Source of the DNA: Deltaproteobacteria bacterium | GTDB lineage: Bacteria > Acidobacteriota > Thermoanaerobaculia > Multivoradales > JAHZIX01 | Length of the DNA: 64,000 bases | Direction: 5' to 3' | Assembly: GCA_022601195.1 (NCBI GenBank) | Contig: JAHZIX010000039.1 | Span: 174,629-238,628 of the forward strand | Shown here: piece after piece, positions 34,497 to 43,324 of the stretch | Layout of the letters: each line of letters starts with the position of its first letter | Numbering within the stretch: position 1 is the first letter of the stretch | Program-made: the position numbers and the translations under genes | The notes under the pieces: generated by a model | Told to the model about the DNA's origin: nothing | Seen by the model: only the letters and a program-made list of their open reading frames with translations | Databases searched by the model: none

Positions 34497-34691
34497 GTGC
34501 CGAAGCAAAAGACTCATCGGGGCGCCGCAAAGAGGTTCAAGGTGACTGCAGGTGGCAAAGTCATGCGCCATCACTCGATGCATAGCCACATCTTGACCAA
34601 GAAAACGACCAAGCGGAAGCGGACTCTACGCAAAGCTACCGAGGTCAAGGGGCAGTTCGAAAAGACGATCAAGAAAATGATCCAGGCCTGA
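34497..34691 (+). CDS. rpmI: 50S ribosomal protein L35
   Basis: 64 residues, highly basic. Typical sequence PKQKTHRGAAKRFKVTAGGK and the HSHILTKKTTKRKR block. GTG start with AAAGGAGA 6 nt upstream. Followed by rplT after 109 nt. Confidence 0.97.
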   Translation: MPKQKTHRGAAKRFKVTAGGKVMRHHSMHSHILTKKTTKRKRTLRKATEVKGQFEKTIKKMIQA

Positions 34692-34800
34692 TTGGCCTAG
34701 ATCTCCGCGCCACCCTTGGGACGAACCTGTCCAGCGGGGCGCCCGTTCTTCAGCAAATGGCTGAGAGACGAATTTTTACTCAGGAAACGAGGTTCCTACG

Positions 34801-35178
34801 ATGGCACGTGTAGCTAGAGGTCCCAAGAGGGCCCAAAAACGCCGCAAGATTCTCAAGCTCGCCAAGGGCTACTACGGCAACAAATCCAAAAATCATCGCA
34901 TCGCCAAACAGGCGGTGGACCGGTCTCTATCCTTCGCCTACCGTGATCGTAGGCAGCGCAAGCGTCAGCTGCGGAGCCTCTGGATCCTCCGGATCAATGC
35001 GGCGGCACGTCTCCACGGTCTCAGCTATAGCCGTTTCATCAACGGATTGAAGGTGGCTGGCTGTGAGGTGAATCGGAAAATCTTAGCCGACCTCGCCGTG
35101 CGGGAGCCAGAAGGGTTCGCGCAGGTGGCCGAAATGGCTCGCCAGGCACTGGATCAGGCAGCTCCGGCGGAGGCCTGA
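34801..35178 (+). CDS. rplT: 50S ribosomal protein L20
   Basis: 125 residues, basic. Conserved ARVARGPKRAQKRRKILKLA, AKGYYGNKSKN and LWILRINAAARLHGLSYS. Needed early in 50S assembly. Stop is 4 nt before the pheS start, so translation is probably coupled. Confidence 0.97.
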   Translation: MARVARGPKRAQKRRKILKLAKGYYGNKSKNHRIAKQAVDRSLSFAYRDRRQRKRQLRSLWILRINAAARLHGLSYSRFINGLKVAGCEVNRKILADLAVREPEGFAQVAEMARQALDQAAPAEA

Positions 35179-35182
35179 GGCC

Positions 35183-36217
35183 TTGGATACCGCCGGCCAG
35201 CTCAGTGAGCTGACCGAGCAGTTCGATCGGGAGGCTGCCGAGATTTCGGACCGGCCGTCCTGGGAAGCGCTGCGCCTTCGTTGGGTTGGCAAGAAACAGG
35301 GCCTGTTGCGCTCGCTAATGGGGCGCATGAAGGATATTCCGCCGGAAGATCGCCGGGCCTATGGCCAGGGGGTCAATCTTCTCAAGCAAGGAGTCGAGAC
35401 TCGGCTCCAAGAGTTAGATTCTTCACTGCACCTTCGGGAGCAAAAAGAGGTGAAGAGCCTGGCGACGGATGTCACCCTTCCCGGTCGTCCGCCGAAAATA
35501 GGTAGTCTTCATCCGATCACCGTGATTCGGCGAGAGATCGAAGACATCTTCACGGAGTTGGGGTACAGCGTAGCGGAGGGTCCGGAGGTAGAGGACGACT
35601 ACCACAATTTCGAGGCCCTCAACTTCCCTCCCAATCATCCGGCCAGGGACACTCAGGACACCTTATTCGTCAAGAACGGAAAGGTTCTGCGAACCCATAC
35701 CTCTCCGGTTCAAATTCGCACCATGTTGTCGAGAAAGCCTCCCATCCGGGTGATCTGCCCTGGAAGAGTTTTTCGTAATGACAACGACCTCCGGCACTCG
35801 CCGATGTTTCACCAGGTAGAGGGCTTGGCGGTAGCGGAAGGACTCACGGTAGGAGACCTCAAAGGAACCCTCGAGTCTTTCGTGAAGCGATTGTTCACTG
35901 CTGACACCGGGGTGAGGCTACGGCCCAGCTTCTTCCCTTTCACCGAGCCCTCGGCAGAGGTGGACATCACATGTCCCTTCTGCTCCGGTACTGGAAGGGA
36001 CTGCAAAGTCTGCTCCTCAACGGGGTGGATGGAAATTCTCGGCTCCGGCATGGTCGATCCGCGGGTCCTTTCTGGCTGTGGAATCGATCCAGAGCGCTAC
36101 AGCGGTTTCGCGTTCGGCTTGGGCATCGATCGGGTCGCAATGATTCGTTTCGGCATTCCCAATATCCGCATGCTGTTCGAGAATGATCTGCGCGTGTTGG
36201 GGCAGATCCGGGCCTGA
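35183..36217 (+). CDS. pheS: Phenylalanyl-tRNA synthetase alpha subunit
   Basis: 344 residues. Coiled-coil N domain (1-85), then the class II core: HPITVIRREIEDIF, RTHTSPVQIRTM, motif 2 GRVFRNDNDLRHSPMFHQVEGL, and motif 3 GFAFGLGIDRVAMIRFGI. TTG start 4 nt after rplT; no ATG or GTG alternative keeps the N domain. Contains CPFCSGTGRDCKVC, a cysteine pattern common in this subunit. Confidence 0.96.
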   Translation: MDTAGQLSELTEQFDREAAEISDRPSWEALRLRWVGKKQGLLRSLMGRMKDIPPEDRRAYGQGVNLLKQGVETRLQELDSSLHLREQKEVKSLATDVTLPGRPPKIGSLHPITVIRREIEDIFTELGYSVAEGPEVEDDYHNFEALNFPPNHPARDTQDTLFVKNGKVLRTHTSPVQIRTMLSRKPPIRVICPGRVFRNDNDLRHSPMFHQVEGLAVAEGLTVGDLKGTLESFVKRLFTADTGVRLRPSFFPFTEPSAEVDITCPFCSGTGRDCKVCSSTGWMEILGSGMVDPRVLSGCGIDPERYSGFAFGLGIDRVAMIRFGIPNIRMLFENDLRVLGQIRA

Positions 36218-36270
36218 TACCCGATCTCGTCACTGAAAACCGGAATCTCCCACACGAAGGCCAATTCCTC

Positions 36271-38304
36271 ATGCAACTGTCTTACAAATGGCTGTCTGAA
36301 TATGTCGAGTCCCCACCGGAAGTGGAGACTGCGGCCCAACGGTTGACCGAAATCGGTCATGCCGTCGAGCAGGCCGACAGAATGGGTGACGACACCATTC
36401 TGGACATCGACATCACCACGAACCGGCCCGATTGTATGAACCATCTTGGGATGGCTCGAGAGATTGCGGTCGCCTTCGATCGGCCTTGGCGGCCACCGGA
36501 GGTCCAGCTCCAGGAGACCTCTGAGGCCGCTGCCGCTCTGGCTCGGATCGAGATAGAGGATCCTGCGTTGTGCCGGCGTTACGTGGCTCGAGTCATTCGA
36601 GGTGTCGCGGTTGGGGCCAGCCCACCCTGGCTAAGAGAGCGTCTGGAGTCCCTCGGTCTACGCTCGATCAACAATGTTGTCGACGTGACCAATTTTGTTC
36701 TCTGGGAGTACGGTCAGCCTCTCCACGCCTTTGATTTGAGCAAGATCGGCGAGGCGACGATCCAGGTCCGTTTGGCTCGGGCGGGAGAGACGCTGGTGAC
36801 CTTAGATGGCGAGTCTCGAGACTTGAATGAAGAGACTCTGATCATCGCTGATGCCCATGGTCCTATCGCCTTGGCTGGCGTTATGGGTGGGCGCGACAGT
36901 GAGGTCTCTGTCGAGACCCAAGACATCCTTCTCGAAAGTGCTTTTTTCGCTCCCTCCTCGGTACGGACGACAGCGAGTCGATTGGGACTCCATACCGATG
37001 CCAGTCATCGATTCGAGCGCGGCGCGGACCCGGAGGTCTGCAGAGAGGCTGCAGATCGGGCTGCCGCCCTGATCGCTGAGCTCGGCGGAGGAGAGATTCT
37101 CCAAGGGGCGATCGATATCTACCCGGCTCCTTACCAGAGGAAGGTGATTCCTCTAGATCCGGAGCGGTTGACGGCATTTGCCGGAGCGCCCATTCCACGG
37201 CCAGAAATGGAACGCTGGCTTGGCGGTCTGGGATTGGCCGTAGAATCCGATGGGAGTGACGGTTGGGAGGTAACGGTTCCCAGCTGGCGTCACCTTGATC
37301 TCGACCTGCCAGCCGACCTCTACGAAGAAGTCATTCGACTCTACGGAATAGACCGTATAGACGCTACTCTGCCGGCCCTATCGGGGGCTGATGGCCACAC
37401 TCCGCAAGAGCAGGGGCGAGCTCGCCGAATGAGAGACGTCTTGGTGTCCTGTGGCTGTGTGGAGGCTGTCAACTTTGCCTTCCATGATGCTCAGAGCGAT
37501 GCTTCTTTTCCTGGCCTTTATCAGGCTGTACCAGCCCTCGAGCTATCCAATCCGCTCTCGGAGCGCTATAGCGTGATGCGTCGTTCTCTGCTACCCAACT
37601 TAATCGAGGCTGCCCGTTTCAATCAGCGTCGAGGGGCCGGCGAAATCCGCCTTTTTGAAGTTGGGCACATCTTTGCCCAGCACGGTGAGGCAGGAGAGGA
37701 GTCCCAAGAAAAGGACGCTTTGGGTCTGGTGGTAGGTGGGCAGACGGGAACCCCTTGGGAGAATGGGCGGCCGCTAGATTTCTTTGACCTAAAGGGAATC
37801 TTAGAGAGCCTTGGCGTGGCTCTCGATGAGGAGCTCACTCTGGTGCCAGCTTCTCGGTCAGGGTTGTCAGATGATTGCGCCGCCGAAATCCGTTGTGGGA
37901 GTCGTCAGGCCGGGTATTGCGGGCTTTTGGAAGAAGGAGAGGGCCCCTTTCCTCTCTTTGTGGCCGAGATCGACGTGGAGACCCTCGGTACCGGTGTGCG
38001 AAGGGATACGATCTCCGAGCCGTCTCGCTTTCCCGGAATTCAAGCAGATCTGACCCTCACTCACTCTGTCCAAGTCTCCTGGGGAGATCTGCGGCAGGCG
38101 ATCGAAGCGGTTTCTCCCGATGACCTAGCTTCGTTTCATCTCAAGGATCGCTATCAGGGTAAGGGAGTGCCTGCGGGAGCGGTGAATACAACTCTCACTT
38201 TCGTCTACACTTCTTCGGATCGTTCCCTCACCCAGGACGAAGTCAACGATCGGCAAGGGCTGGTCGCTGAAGCATTGAACAGCAGATTTGCTTGGCCGGC
38301 CTGA
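36271..38304 (+). CDS. pheT: Phenylalanyl-tRNA synthetase beta subunit, short form
   Basis: 677 residues, about 115 shorter than E. coli PheT. It begins normally (SYKWLSEYV) but goes from TEIGHAVEQADRMGDD directly to ILDIDITTNRPDC at about residue 41, so the EMAPII-like OB domain (about residues 40-150 of E. coli PheT) is missing. B3/B4 editing, B5, catalytic-like and C-terminal anticodon-binding (FDX-ACB; DLTLTHSVQVSWGDLRQAI) regions are all present. Starts 53 nt after pheS. Confidence 0.95.
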   Translation: MQLSYKWLSEYVESPPEVETAAQRLTEIGHAVEQADRMGDDTILDIDITTNRPDCMNHLGMAREIAVAFDRPWRPPEVQLQETSEAAAALARIEIEDPALCRRYVARVIRGVAVGASPPWLRERLESLGLRSINNVVDVTNFVLWEYGQPLHAFDLSKIGEATIQVRLARAGETLVTLDGESRDLNEETLIIADAHGPIALAGVMGGRDSEVSVETQDILLESAFFAPSSVRTTASRLGLHTDASHRFERGADPEVCREAADRAAALIAELGGGEILQGAIDIYPAPYQRKVIPLDPERLTAFAGAPIPRPEMERWLGGLGLAVESDGSDGWEVTVPSWRHLDLDLPADLYEEVIRLYGIDRIDATLPALSGADGHTPQEQGRARRMRDVLVSCGCVEAVNFAFHDAQSDASFPGLYQAVPALELSNPLSERYSVMRRSLLPNLIEAARFNQRRGAGEIRLFEVGHIFAQHGEAGEESQEKDALGLVVGGQTGTPWENGRPLDFFDLKGILESLGVALDEELTLVPASRSGLSDDCAAEIRCGSRQAGYCGLLEEGEGPFPLFVAEIDVETLGTGVRRDTISEPSRFPGIQADLTLTHSVQVSWGDLRQAIEAVSPDDLASFHLKDRYQGKGVPAGAVNTTLTFVYTSSDRSLTQDEVNDRQGLVAEALNSRFAWPA

Positions 38305-38360
38305 CTGGCCAGGTTTGACGGGCCTCCTCGTTTGGCCTCATAGAAGAAAGGATCGTCTAG

Positions 38361-38588
38361 ATGGACTGGCTCGATACTCTAGAAGAGAGAGTGCGGGAAG
38401 CGGCAGCAGAGATTGAGCGGCTTCGGGAAGAGAATGTCAGCTTGAGCGCTCGCCTCGCGGAATTGGAAGAGCAGTTGCAGAGCGCCCAGGCCGAGGGTGA
38501 TTCGGAGGGCTGGGAAGAGGAGCGTCAGGCGATTCGACAGAGGGTCGAGAAACTAGCTTCGAGCTTGGAATCGTTGCTGGAAGACTGA
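38361..38588 (+). CDS. Small coiled-coil protein, ZapB-like
   Basis: 75 residues, almost entirely heptad-like and acidic (EERVREAAAEIERLREENVS, ARLAELEEQLQSAQAE). Length and position just before zapA fit ZapB, the coiled-coil partner of ZapA at the division ring, but coiled coils are too generic to be certain. Confidence 0.65.
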   Translation: MDWLDTLEERVREAAAEIERLREENVSLSARLAELEEQLQSAQAEGDSEGWEEERQAIRQRVEKLASSLESLLED

Positions 38589-38735
38589 TTTATAAGAGAA
38601 GGAACCCCTCCCTTGGAGGAGTTTGAACCCGTTTCCAGCAGGGAATCGGAATCGCCTACTGTGCTATAGTCGATTTCGGTTTAAGTCCTTGTTAGGGCGC
38701 GGTTTCCGGCGATAGGAGGCGGCAGCGTAGCGAGC

Positions 38736-39029
38736 ATGGGAGCGAGGAGTACGACGACTGCAGTAGAGATCTTTGGCTCGGTCTACTATGTTCGCAGCGA
38801 AGACGATGGAGAGTCTCTCCGGGAATTGGCCAGCATCGTCGACAGTAGGATGCGAGAGGTAGCTGAGCAAGTGGTGACGGTGGATACCGCCAAGATCGCC
38901 ATTCTAACGGCCCTGAACCTCGTAGACGAGCTGACTCGGTGTAAAGAACAACAGGAAGGGGAACGGGACGAGATCCGGGAGAAAGTGGTTGAGTTGGCGC
39001 AGCAACTAGAGCAGGTACTAACAAAGTAG
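38736..39029 (+). CDS. zapA: Cell division protein ZapA
   Basis: 97 residues. FtsZ-ring-associated protein: N-terminal beta hairpin (TAVEIFGSVYYVRS), LRELASIVDSRMRE and VDTAKIAILTALNLVDEL, then a C-terminal coiled coil. AGGAGG at 38715-38720 lies about 15 nt upstream, so spacing to the ATG at 38736 is long. Followed by the probable 6S RNA and rny, a widespread order. Confidence 0.9.
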   Translation: MGARSTTTAVEIFGSVYYVRSEDDGESLRELASIVDSRMREVAEQVVTVDTAKIAILTALNLVDELTRCKEQQEGERDEIREKVVELAQQLEQVLTK

Positions 39030-39073
39030 GCGCCTAGAGAGTCAACCGCGGAATACTGATGATGAAAAGGTCT

Positions 39074-39263
39074 GGCATCCCCTGTGTGGTTAGTGATGGG
39101 TAGCCCAATTGTAGAACCAACACTATTGCGCAGGGAGTCTTTACCTGCGGTGCCTGTGCCAGCCCCGCCCGCACGGGGACGCTAATGGCTCGTGGAGCGG
39201 ACACCCACCTGGAGAGATTCAGGTTCTAATCGCGGTAGCTCACACGGCTTCGCGGGGGATGCT
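39074..39263 (+). ncRNA. ssrS: Probable 6S RNA
   Basis: About 190 nt between zapA and rny, the usual place. The closing stem forms from ggcatcccc (39074-39082) and ggggatgct (39255-39263), continued inward by tgtgtgg and cacacgg. The centre contains ctgcggt ... ggagcgg, a ccccg/cgggg hairpin, and gacacccacctg ... caggtt, matching the long rod with a central open bubble of 6S. 6S RNA binds the housekeeping sigma holoenzyme in stationary phase. Boundaries are approximate; no covariance search was run. Confidence 0.7.
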
Positions 39264-39303
39264 GCTAATTATCCGTTGACGGAGACTATCCGGATTTTCT
39301 CGA

Positions 39304-39330
39304 ACCCTCCTGTTTTGCTCAGGAAGGGGT
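39304..39330 (+). promoter_or_regulatory. Hairpin enclosing the rny ribosome binding site
   Basis: Left arm accctcctg (39304-39312) pairs with caggaaggggt (39320-39330), with one bulged base. The right arm contains AGGAAGGGG, the Shine-Dalgarno of rny (7 nt before its TTG). Initiation could therefore be dampened. Confidence 0.45.
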
Positions 39331-39336
39331 ATCCAA

Positions 39337-40899
39337 TTGGAAGCCAATTTAGTGGCCGGTGCTCTGCTATTGGCGGCGCTTCTGGTTCTTGCCTTCTGGT
39401 GGTTCAATGGTCGCGCAACGGTTTCTCGGATAGTCGCAGAGGCCAAAGCCCGAGCGGTGGAGATTTCTGCTACCGCCGAGCGTCAGAGTGCGAGCAAGCT
39501 CCGGGAAGCTGAAGTTGCCGCCAAGGAAAAGCTGCTCCAAGCTCGTTCCGAATTCGAAAAAATCTCACGAAAGCGCCGCGCAGAGCTGGAAACACTCGAA
39601 CGGCGTCTCAACCAAAGAGACGATTCCCTCGCCAAGCGCTTAGACGAAGTTGCCCAGCGAGAAAAGGAGCTGTCGAGCCGAGAGCGGGCCACGACCTCCT
39701 TGGAGCGCAGCGTGGAAAAGCAGCAAGTCGAGCTTCAGGGCTTGGTCGACGAAGAGCGGAGTAAGTTAGAGCAGATCGCGGGACTGACGGCTCAACAGGC
39801 CAAGGAACAGCTGACTCGGGTGCTGGAGAGTGAGTCGAGAATCGAAGCTGCTCACCTGGTCAAGCGCATCGAAGACGAAGCCCGGGAAAAGGCTCAGCGA
39901 GAAGCCCAGCGCATTATCAGCATGGCCATTCAACGGGCCGCCTCAGATTATGTGGCCGAGACCACGGTCTCCGTGGTCATGCTTCCCAACGATGAGATGA
40001 AGGGCCGGATCATCGGCCGTGAAGGTCGAAATATCCGCGCCTTGGAGATGGCTACCGGAGTCGATCTGATCGTAGATGACACTCCGGAGGCAGTGATCGT
40101 CTCCAACTTTGACCCTCTGCGCCGAGAGATCGCTCGAGTTTCGCTCGATCGGCTGATTTCCGATGGCCGAATTCATCCGGCTCGCATCGAGGAAGTTGTC
40201 GAGAAGGTCAAATCAGAATTCGACGAAAGCATCCGGCAGGAAGGGGAGGCCTCTCTTCTGGAGCTCAATATCGCTGGTGTCCATCCGGAGCTGGTGAAGT
40301 TGTTGGGTCGGCTACGATACCGGACTTCCTACGGCCAGAATGTGCTGAAACACAGCAAAGAGGTCGCGTTTTTGGCAGGGATCATGGCAGGGGAGCTGAA
40401 GGTCGATATTCATGTTGCCCGCCGCGCGGGGTTGCTGCACGACATCGGCAAGGCGGTGGATCGGGAGATGGAGGGTTCCCATCTGGAGTTGGGAATCGAT
40501 CTACTGCGCAAATTTGGCGAAACCGAAGAGGTGATTCATGCCATGGCTTGCCACCATGGGGACTATGATCCGGAAACCGTCGAAGCGGTTCTTGTGACGG
40601 CTTCTGATGCCTTGTCTGCGGCCCGCCCTGGTGCCCGTCGTGAAATCCTCGAGACCTATGTCAAGCGGTTGGAGAAGCTGGAGGAGATAGCCTCGGGTTT
40701 TCGGGGGGTTCAAAAGACTTTCGCTATCCAGGCAGGGCGCGAGATCCGCATCATTGTCGATAGCGAGAGGATCGCCGACGAGCAGGCCCTTTGGCTGTCG
40801 AAGGACATTGCTCGCAGAGTCGAAGCTGAGCTGACCTACCCCGGCCAGATCAAAGTGACCGTGATTCGTGAAACCCGAGCGATCGAGTACGCCCGTTAA
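39337..40899 (+). CDS. rny: Ribonuclease Y
   Basis: 520 residues. Membrane-anchored endoribonuclease that starts mRNA decay. N-terminal membrane helix (about 4-22), long coiled coil (25-200), KH domain (MKGRIIGREGRNIRALE), HD domain (HDIGKAVDREMEGSHLELG). TTG start with AGGAAGGGG 7 nt upstream. Twelve bases before the ymdB-like gene, a common pairing. Confidence 0.96.
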   Translation: MEANLVAGALLLAALLVLAFWWFNGRATVSRIVAEAKARAVEISATAERQSASKLREAEVAAKEKLLQARSEFEKISRKRRAELETLERRLNQRDDSLAKRLDEVAQREKELSSRERATTSLERSVEKQQVELQGLVDEERSKLEQIAGLTAQQAKEQLTRVLESESRIEAAHLVKRIEDEAREKAQREAQRIISMAIQRAASDYVAETTVSVVMLPNDEMKGRIIGREGRNIRALEMATGVDLIVDDTPEAVIVSNFDPLRREIARVSLDRLISDGRIHPARIEEVVEKVKSEFDESIRQEGEASLLELNIAGVHPELVKLLGRLRYRTSYGQNVLKHSKEVAFLAGIMAGELKVDIHVARRAGLLHDIGKAVDREMEGSHLELGIDLLRKFGETEEVIHAMACHHGDYDPETVEAVLVTASDALSAARPGARREILETYVKRLEKLEEIASGFRGVQKTFAIQAGREIRIIVDSERIADEQALWLSKDIARRVEAELTYPGQIKVTVIRETRAIEYAR

Positions 40900-40910
40900 A
40901 GGATTTCGCT

Positions 40911-41699
40911 ATGAAACTCTTGTTCGTAGGTGATGTCGTTGGAAAACCCGGGCGACGGGCTCTCAGTCGAATGCTCCCGAGTCTGGTGGACAAGCGGTCT
41001 ATCGACTATACGGTGGTGAATATCGAGAATGCGGCAGGGGGCTTTGGGGTTACTCCTGAGATTCTCCGAGAATTGGATGAGCTGCCGATCGATTGCTTTA
41101 GCTCTGGAAACCATATTTGGGACAAAAGGGAAGGGCTGCAGCTACTCGACCAGAGGGCGGATTTCTTGCGGCCCGCCAACTACCCCAAGGGAAACCCCGG
41201 CCATGGTCTTTATGTGGGGGAGACGGCGGCAGGAATCCCTGTTGCCACCCTGAATCTAGAAGGTTGCGTCTTCATGAGCAACCTCGACTCCCCGTTTGCC
41301 GCGGCAGATCGGCTCTTGGCGGAGTTGCCAGCCAATGTCAAAGTGATTCTGGTGGACTTTCACGCTGAGGCGACGAGCGAGAAACAAGCGATGGCCTTTC
41401 ATTTGGATGGGCGGGTGAGCGCAGTGTTTGGGACCCACACTCACGTTCCTACGGCGGATGAGCGCGTCTTACCCGGAGGTACGGCCTTGATCACCGATGT
41501 AGGTATGACCGGCCCATACGACGGCATCATCGGGTTTCGAGCAGATCGTAGTTTGCAACGATTCCTGCTTCAAACTCATGTTCGGCTGGAAGTGGCGAAA
41601 AAGGATGTTCGTCTGGCGGGAGCGGTGGTAGATGTCGATGAGAGTACTGGGCAGGCGCGGACCGTCGAGCGCCTGTTGCTTCCAGATTATGCCTCTTGA
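40911..41699 (+). CDS. YmdB-family metallophosphoesterase
   Basis: 262 residues. TIGR00282/YmdB type, which hydrolyses 2',3'-cAMP in Bacillus. Metal-site motifs GDVVGKPGR, NIENAAGG, SSGNHIWDKRE, DFHAEATSEK and GTHTHVPTADER. AAAGGA precedes the ATG. Partnership with rny is typical. Confidence 0.93.
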   Translation: MKLLFVGDVVGKPGRRALSRMLPSLVDKRSIDYTVVNIENAAGGFGVTPEILRELDELPIDCFSSGNHIWDKREGLQLLDQRADFLRPANYPKGNPGHGLYVGETAAGIPVATLNLEGCVFMSNLDSPFAAADRLLAELPANVKVILVDFHAEATSEKQAMAFHLDGRVSAVFGTHTHVPTADERVLPGGTALITDVGMTGPYDGIIGFRADRSLQRFLLQTHVRLEVAKKDVRLAGAVVDVDESTGQARTVERLLLPDYAS

Positions 41700-41760
41700 G
41701 GACGGCGCCTCCTGAGGATGGCGCGTGCTAGGCTGAATCGCTGAAAAAGGAGCCGATTTT

Positions 41761-42036
41761 ATGGCTATCGATCCGGATCTTCTCGAAATTCTCCGTTGCC
41801 CAAAAACCAAGAGTGAGTTGGAGCTGGTCGATTTACCCGCAGAGGTGCGAACGAGCCTCGCTGAGAAATATCGCGAACATTTTCGCGACGAGGAGCCTGT
41901 CGTGGAGCAGGGTTTACTCAGCACTTCTTCCCAGCTTCTTTATCCCATCGTTTCAGACATCCCCGTCATGTTGGTCGATGAGGCGCTTCCAAGCTCGGTA
42001 TTGGAAGGCGCCAAGAACACACCTGAATCACTTTGA
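41761..42036 (+). CDS. Trm112/UPF0434-like small protein
   Basis: 91 residues. Recognised by DPDLLEILRCPKTKSELEL and the closing YPIVSDIPVMLVDEA typical of the Trm112/YcaR family. The family normally has CPxC and further Cys ligands; only one Cys remains, so zinc is probably not bound. AAGGAG is 9-10 nt upstream. Stop overlaps the next start (TTGA). Confidence 0.8.
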   Translation: MAIDPDLLEILRCPKTKSELELVDLPAEVRTSLAEKYREHFRDEEPVVEQGLLSTSSQLLYPIVSDIPVMLVDEALPSSVLEGAKNTPESL

Positions 42037-43247
42037 GTTCCTCGAAGAGCCCTGGGCTCGGAGGGTTCAGTTGGCAGCAAGCTGGGGTGTGGCTCTATAT
42101 TGGCCATCTTTTTAGTATCTTCAGCTTAGCCTTGTCGAATGTCGTCCTCGGTTTGTCCATCCTGGGGCTGCCGAAGACGATACAACGGCCCGTTCGGCCC
42201 CTAAGCCCTGAAGCGCGGAGCTGGCTCCTGTGGCTTGCGGTCTATGTCGCTTTCGGAATGGGCTCTACGTTGCTTTCCTACGACCCAGTAGTCAGCTCCG
42301 GGAGCCTCTCCAGCCTATTCAACCTGACGGCTCCTCTCTTGGGCTTGATGCTGATTCGCTCGGAGAGGCACATTCGTTGGGTTGTCCGCGGGGTCATCCT
42401 TCTGGGACTGGCACTGTCAGTTGTCGGCTTGGTGCAATATGGTCTGGGTCAGGATGATCTAACCCACCGGATTCGAGCTTCCCTTTCTCACTACATGACC
42501 TTCGCCGGGGTGTTACTGCTGAGTGACTGCCTGTTATTGGCCTGGATGATTTTTGGTCGGGGGAAGAAGCCTTGGTGGGGCTGGTTGGGCTTGGTGACCA
42601 TCAATCTAGCTCTCCTGGGTAGTTACACTCGCAACGCCTGGGTCGGGTTGGTGGTCGCTCTCACCCTGCTTCTGTGGGTTCGAAAGCCGAGGTTGCTTTG
42701 GAGCTACCTCCCCGTGGGAGTGTTACTGGCCTTTCTTCTTCCGCAGCCAATGGTGGAGAGGGTCGCCTCCATCGCGGATGTTCGCGACCCTGCCAACTAT
42801 GATCGTCTCTGCATGACTCACGCAGGGCTTTCGATGATCGCTGAACGACCTGTGTTCGGTCTTGGCCCGGGGATGGTTTCGCAGCGCTATGCGATCTATC
42901 GGCATCCGACGGCGCCCCGGTCCTGGGTTCCACATCTCCACAACAGCTACATGAACATTGCCGCTGAGAGAGGCCTGGTGTCTCTTTTTGCGTTTGTCGG
43001 CCTGATTTTGGCGAGTCTGCTGACGGCGAAACGTCGATTGAATCAAGAGGGTGGGAAGGAAGGCCCCCGGGCAGATCTTTACCTTGGAGTTCTAGCGGCA
43101 ATTTTGGCCTTCTCTGTCGCCGGTTTCTTCGAAGATAATTGGGCGGATACCGAGGTACAGAGGGTGTTCCTTTTCGTCTTGATATTGCCCTTCTTGCCGG
43201 CTCCTGCAACCACCCTCGAGGCAGCTGAAGAAAGGCCGGTGGTATGA
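42033..43247 (+). CDS. O-antigen ligase-like polysaccharide protein (Wzy_C)
   Basis: 404 residues, about ten membrane helices, with the large periplasmic loop typical of O-antigen ligase/polymerase proteins (SIADVRDPANYDRLCMT ... HLHNSYMNIAAERG, the latter matching the H..NxxL/Mxxxxe pattern). Adds sugar polymers to lipid A core or polymerises surface polysaccharide. TTG start overlapping the previous stop; no SD of its own is obvious beyond the upstream coding sequence. Confidence 0.85.
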   Translation: MSSSKSPGLGGFSWQQAGVWLYIGHLFSIFSLALSNVVLGLSILGLPKTIQRPVRPLSPEARSWLLWLAVYVAFGMGSTLLSYDPVVSSGSLSSLFNLTAPLLGLMLIRSERHIRWVVRGVILLGLALSVVGLVQYGLGQDDLTHRIRASLSHYMTFAGVLLLSDCLLLAWMIFGRGKKPWWGWLGLVTINLALLGSYTRNAWVGLVVALTLLLWVRKPRLLWSYLPVGVLLAFLLPQPMVERVASIADVRDPANYDRLCMTHAGLSMIAERPVFGLGPGMVSQRYAIYRHPTAPRSWVPHLHNSYMNIAAERGLVSLFAFVGLILASLLTAKRRLNQEGGKEGPRADLYLGVLAAILAFSVAGFFEDNWADTEVQRVFLFVLILPFLPAPATTLEAAEERPVV

Positions 43248-43324
43248 TCGAATTTCACGAGGTCTCGGTACTTGAGAGCTCAGAGAACAGACACGAAGGC
43301 CGCTGAGAGCCGGGATTCGCTGCC

